A DNA stretch of 18,334 nt, taken from contig WELB01000016.1 of assembly GCA_009602725.1 (NCBI GenBank), forward strand, positions 536,765 to 555,098. Reading direction: 5' to 3'. Source of the DNA: Spirogloea muscicola (Eukaryota; Streptophyta; Zygnematophyceae; Spirogloeales; Spirogloeaceae). Positions 18,193 to 18,334 of this stretch are shown here, one piece after another. The position numbers and the translations under genes are program-made. The notes beneath the pieces are model-generated. The model saw only the letters and a program-made list of their open reading frames with translations. It was not told where the DNA came from and ran no database searches. Position 1 is the first letter of the stretch. Every line of letters begins with the position of its first letter.

Positions 18193-18286
18193 ACAAAGGG
18201 GGGGGGCTTTCTGAGCTTTACGGCAGTCCGGGAGCAGAAGGCGTAGGGTTAGGTCACCGAGCACTCGTGGCATGCCGCGGGCGCTG

Positions 18287-18321
<35 letters not shown>

Positions 18322-18334
18322 GAGGGGCGCGGGC
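18193..18334 (+). other. Right edge: GCC triplet repeat, possible start of an Ala-rich protein
   Basis: A GCC microsatellite (18287-18322) ends the window. An ATG at 18272 reads MPRAL followed by 12 Ala and RGAG to the last base. It could begin a transit-peptide-bearing gene that leaves the window, or be noise in a triplet repeat; nothing else supports a gene. Confidence 0.35.

Noticed and set aside
18250-18262. TAGGGTTAGG as a telomere remnant
   Set aside because: It is a single short match, not an array, and plant/algal telomeres are TTTAGGG repeats; no tandem copies are present.
1-18334. CRISPR arrays, prokaryotic operons or phage genes
   Set aside because: Genes are spliced with GT-AG introns and plant-like proteins; repeats are retroelement or microsatellite type with no regular spacer structure.

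Overview
This window reads as nuclear DNA of a green alga (Chlorophyta, probably trebouxiophyte-like). The evidence is intron-dense genes with canonical GT-AG introns, two plant-type plastid proteins, a plant-like ESCRT-III subunit, TGTAA-type polyadenylation candidates and GC-rich intergenic DNA. The lineage is inferred from gene content only. The window opens with a 92-nt T run and ends in a GCC microsatellite, so it may be a whole short contig.

Layout. (1) 102-2427 (+): an alpha/beta hydrolase of the chlorophyll-dephytylase/pheophytinase-like group, 8 exons, N-terminus cut off at the T run. (2) 2428-3555: intergenic DNA between two convergent genes. (3) 3556-9163 (-): a complete 18-exon plastid acyl-activating enzyme (AAE15/AAE16-type long-chain acyl-[ACP] synthetase). 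Every exon junction keeps frame and the product is 720 aa. (4) 9164-11005: GC-rich intergenic DNA with low-complexity tracts, a 19-bp tandem duplication and a solo retroelement tail. (5) 11006-12387 (-): a complete 5-exon VPS2/CHMP2 ESCRT-III gene, 226 aa. (6) 12388-13240: its upstream region, with repeats. (7) 13141-18192: a graveyard of one non-LTR retrotransposon group. It holds one long open copy (reverse transcriptase plus restriction-like endonuclease, 833 codons, 5'-truncated) and at least five shorter 3'-end fragments in both orientations. Many carry a recurring short 3' tail with a GGCTGG/CCAGCC stem-loop. (8) 18193-18334: a GCC repeat at the end.

The two convergent genes at the left both concern plastid lipid or chlorophyll turnover: one is expected to release a phytyl or acyl chain, the other activates free fatty acids on ACP. 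Their adjacency is suggestive but unproven. VPS2 is an unrelated housekeeping gene of membrane scission. The most novel material is the retroelement cluster: an RLE-type element, its repeated 3' stem-loop tail, and one tail module lying in frame inside the reverse transcriptase ORF. A second curiosity is that three introns in two genes are exactly 120 nt long and open in frame.
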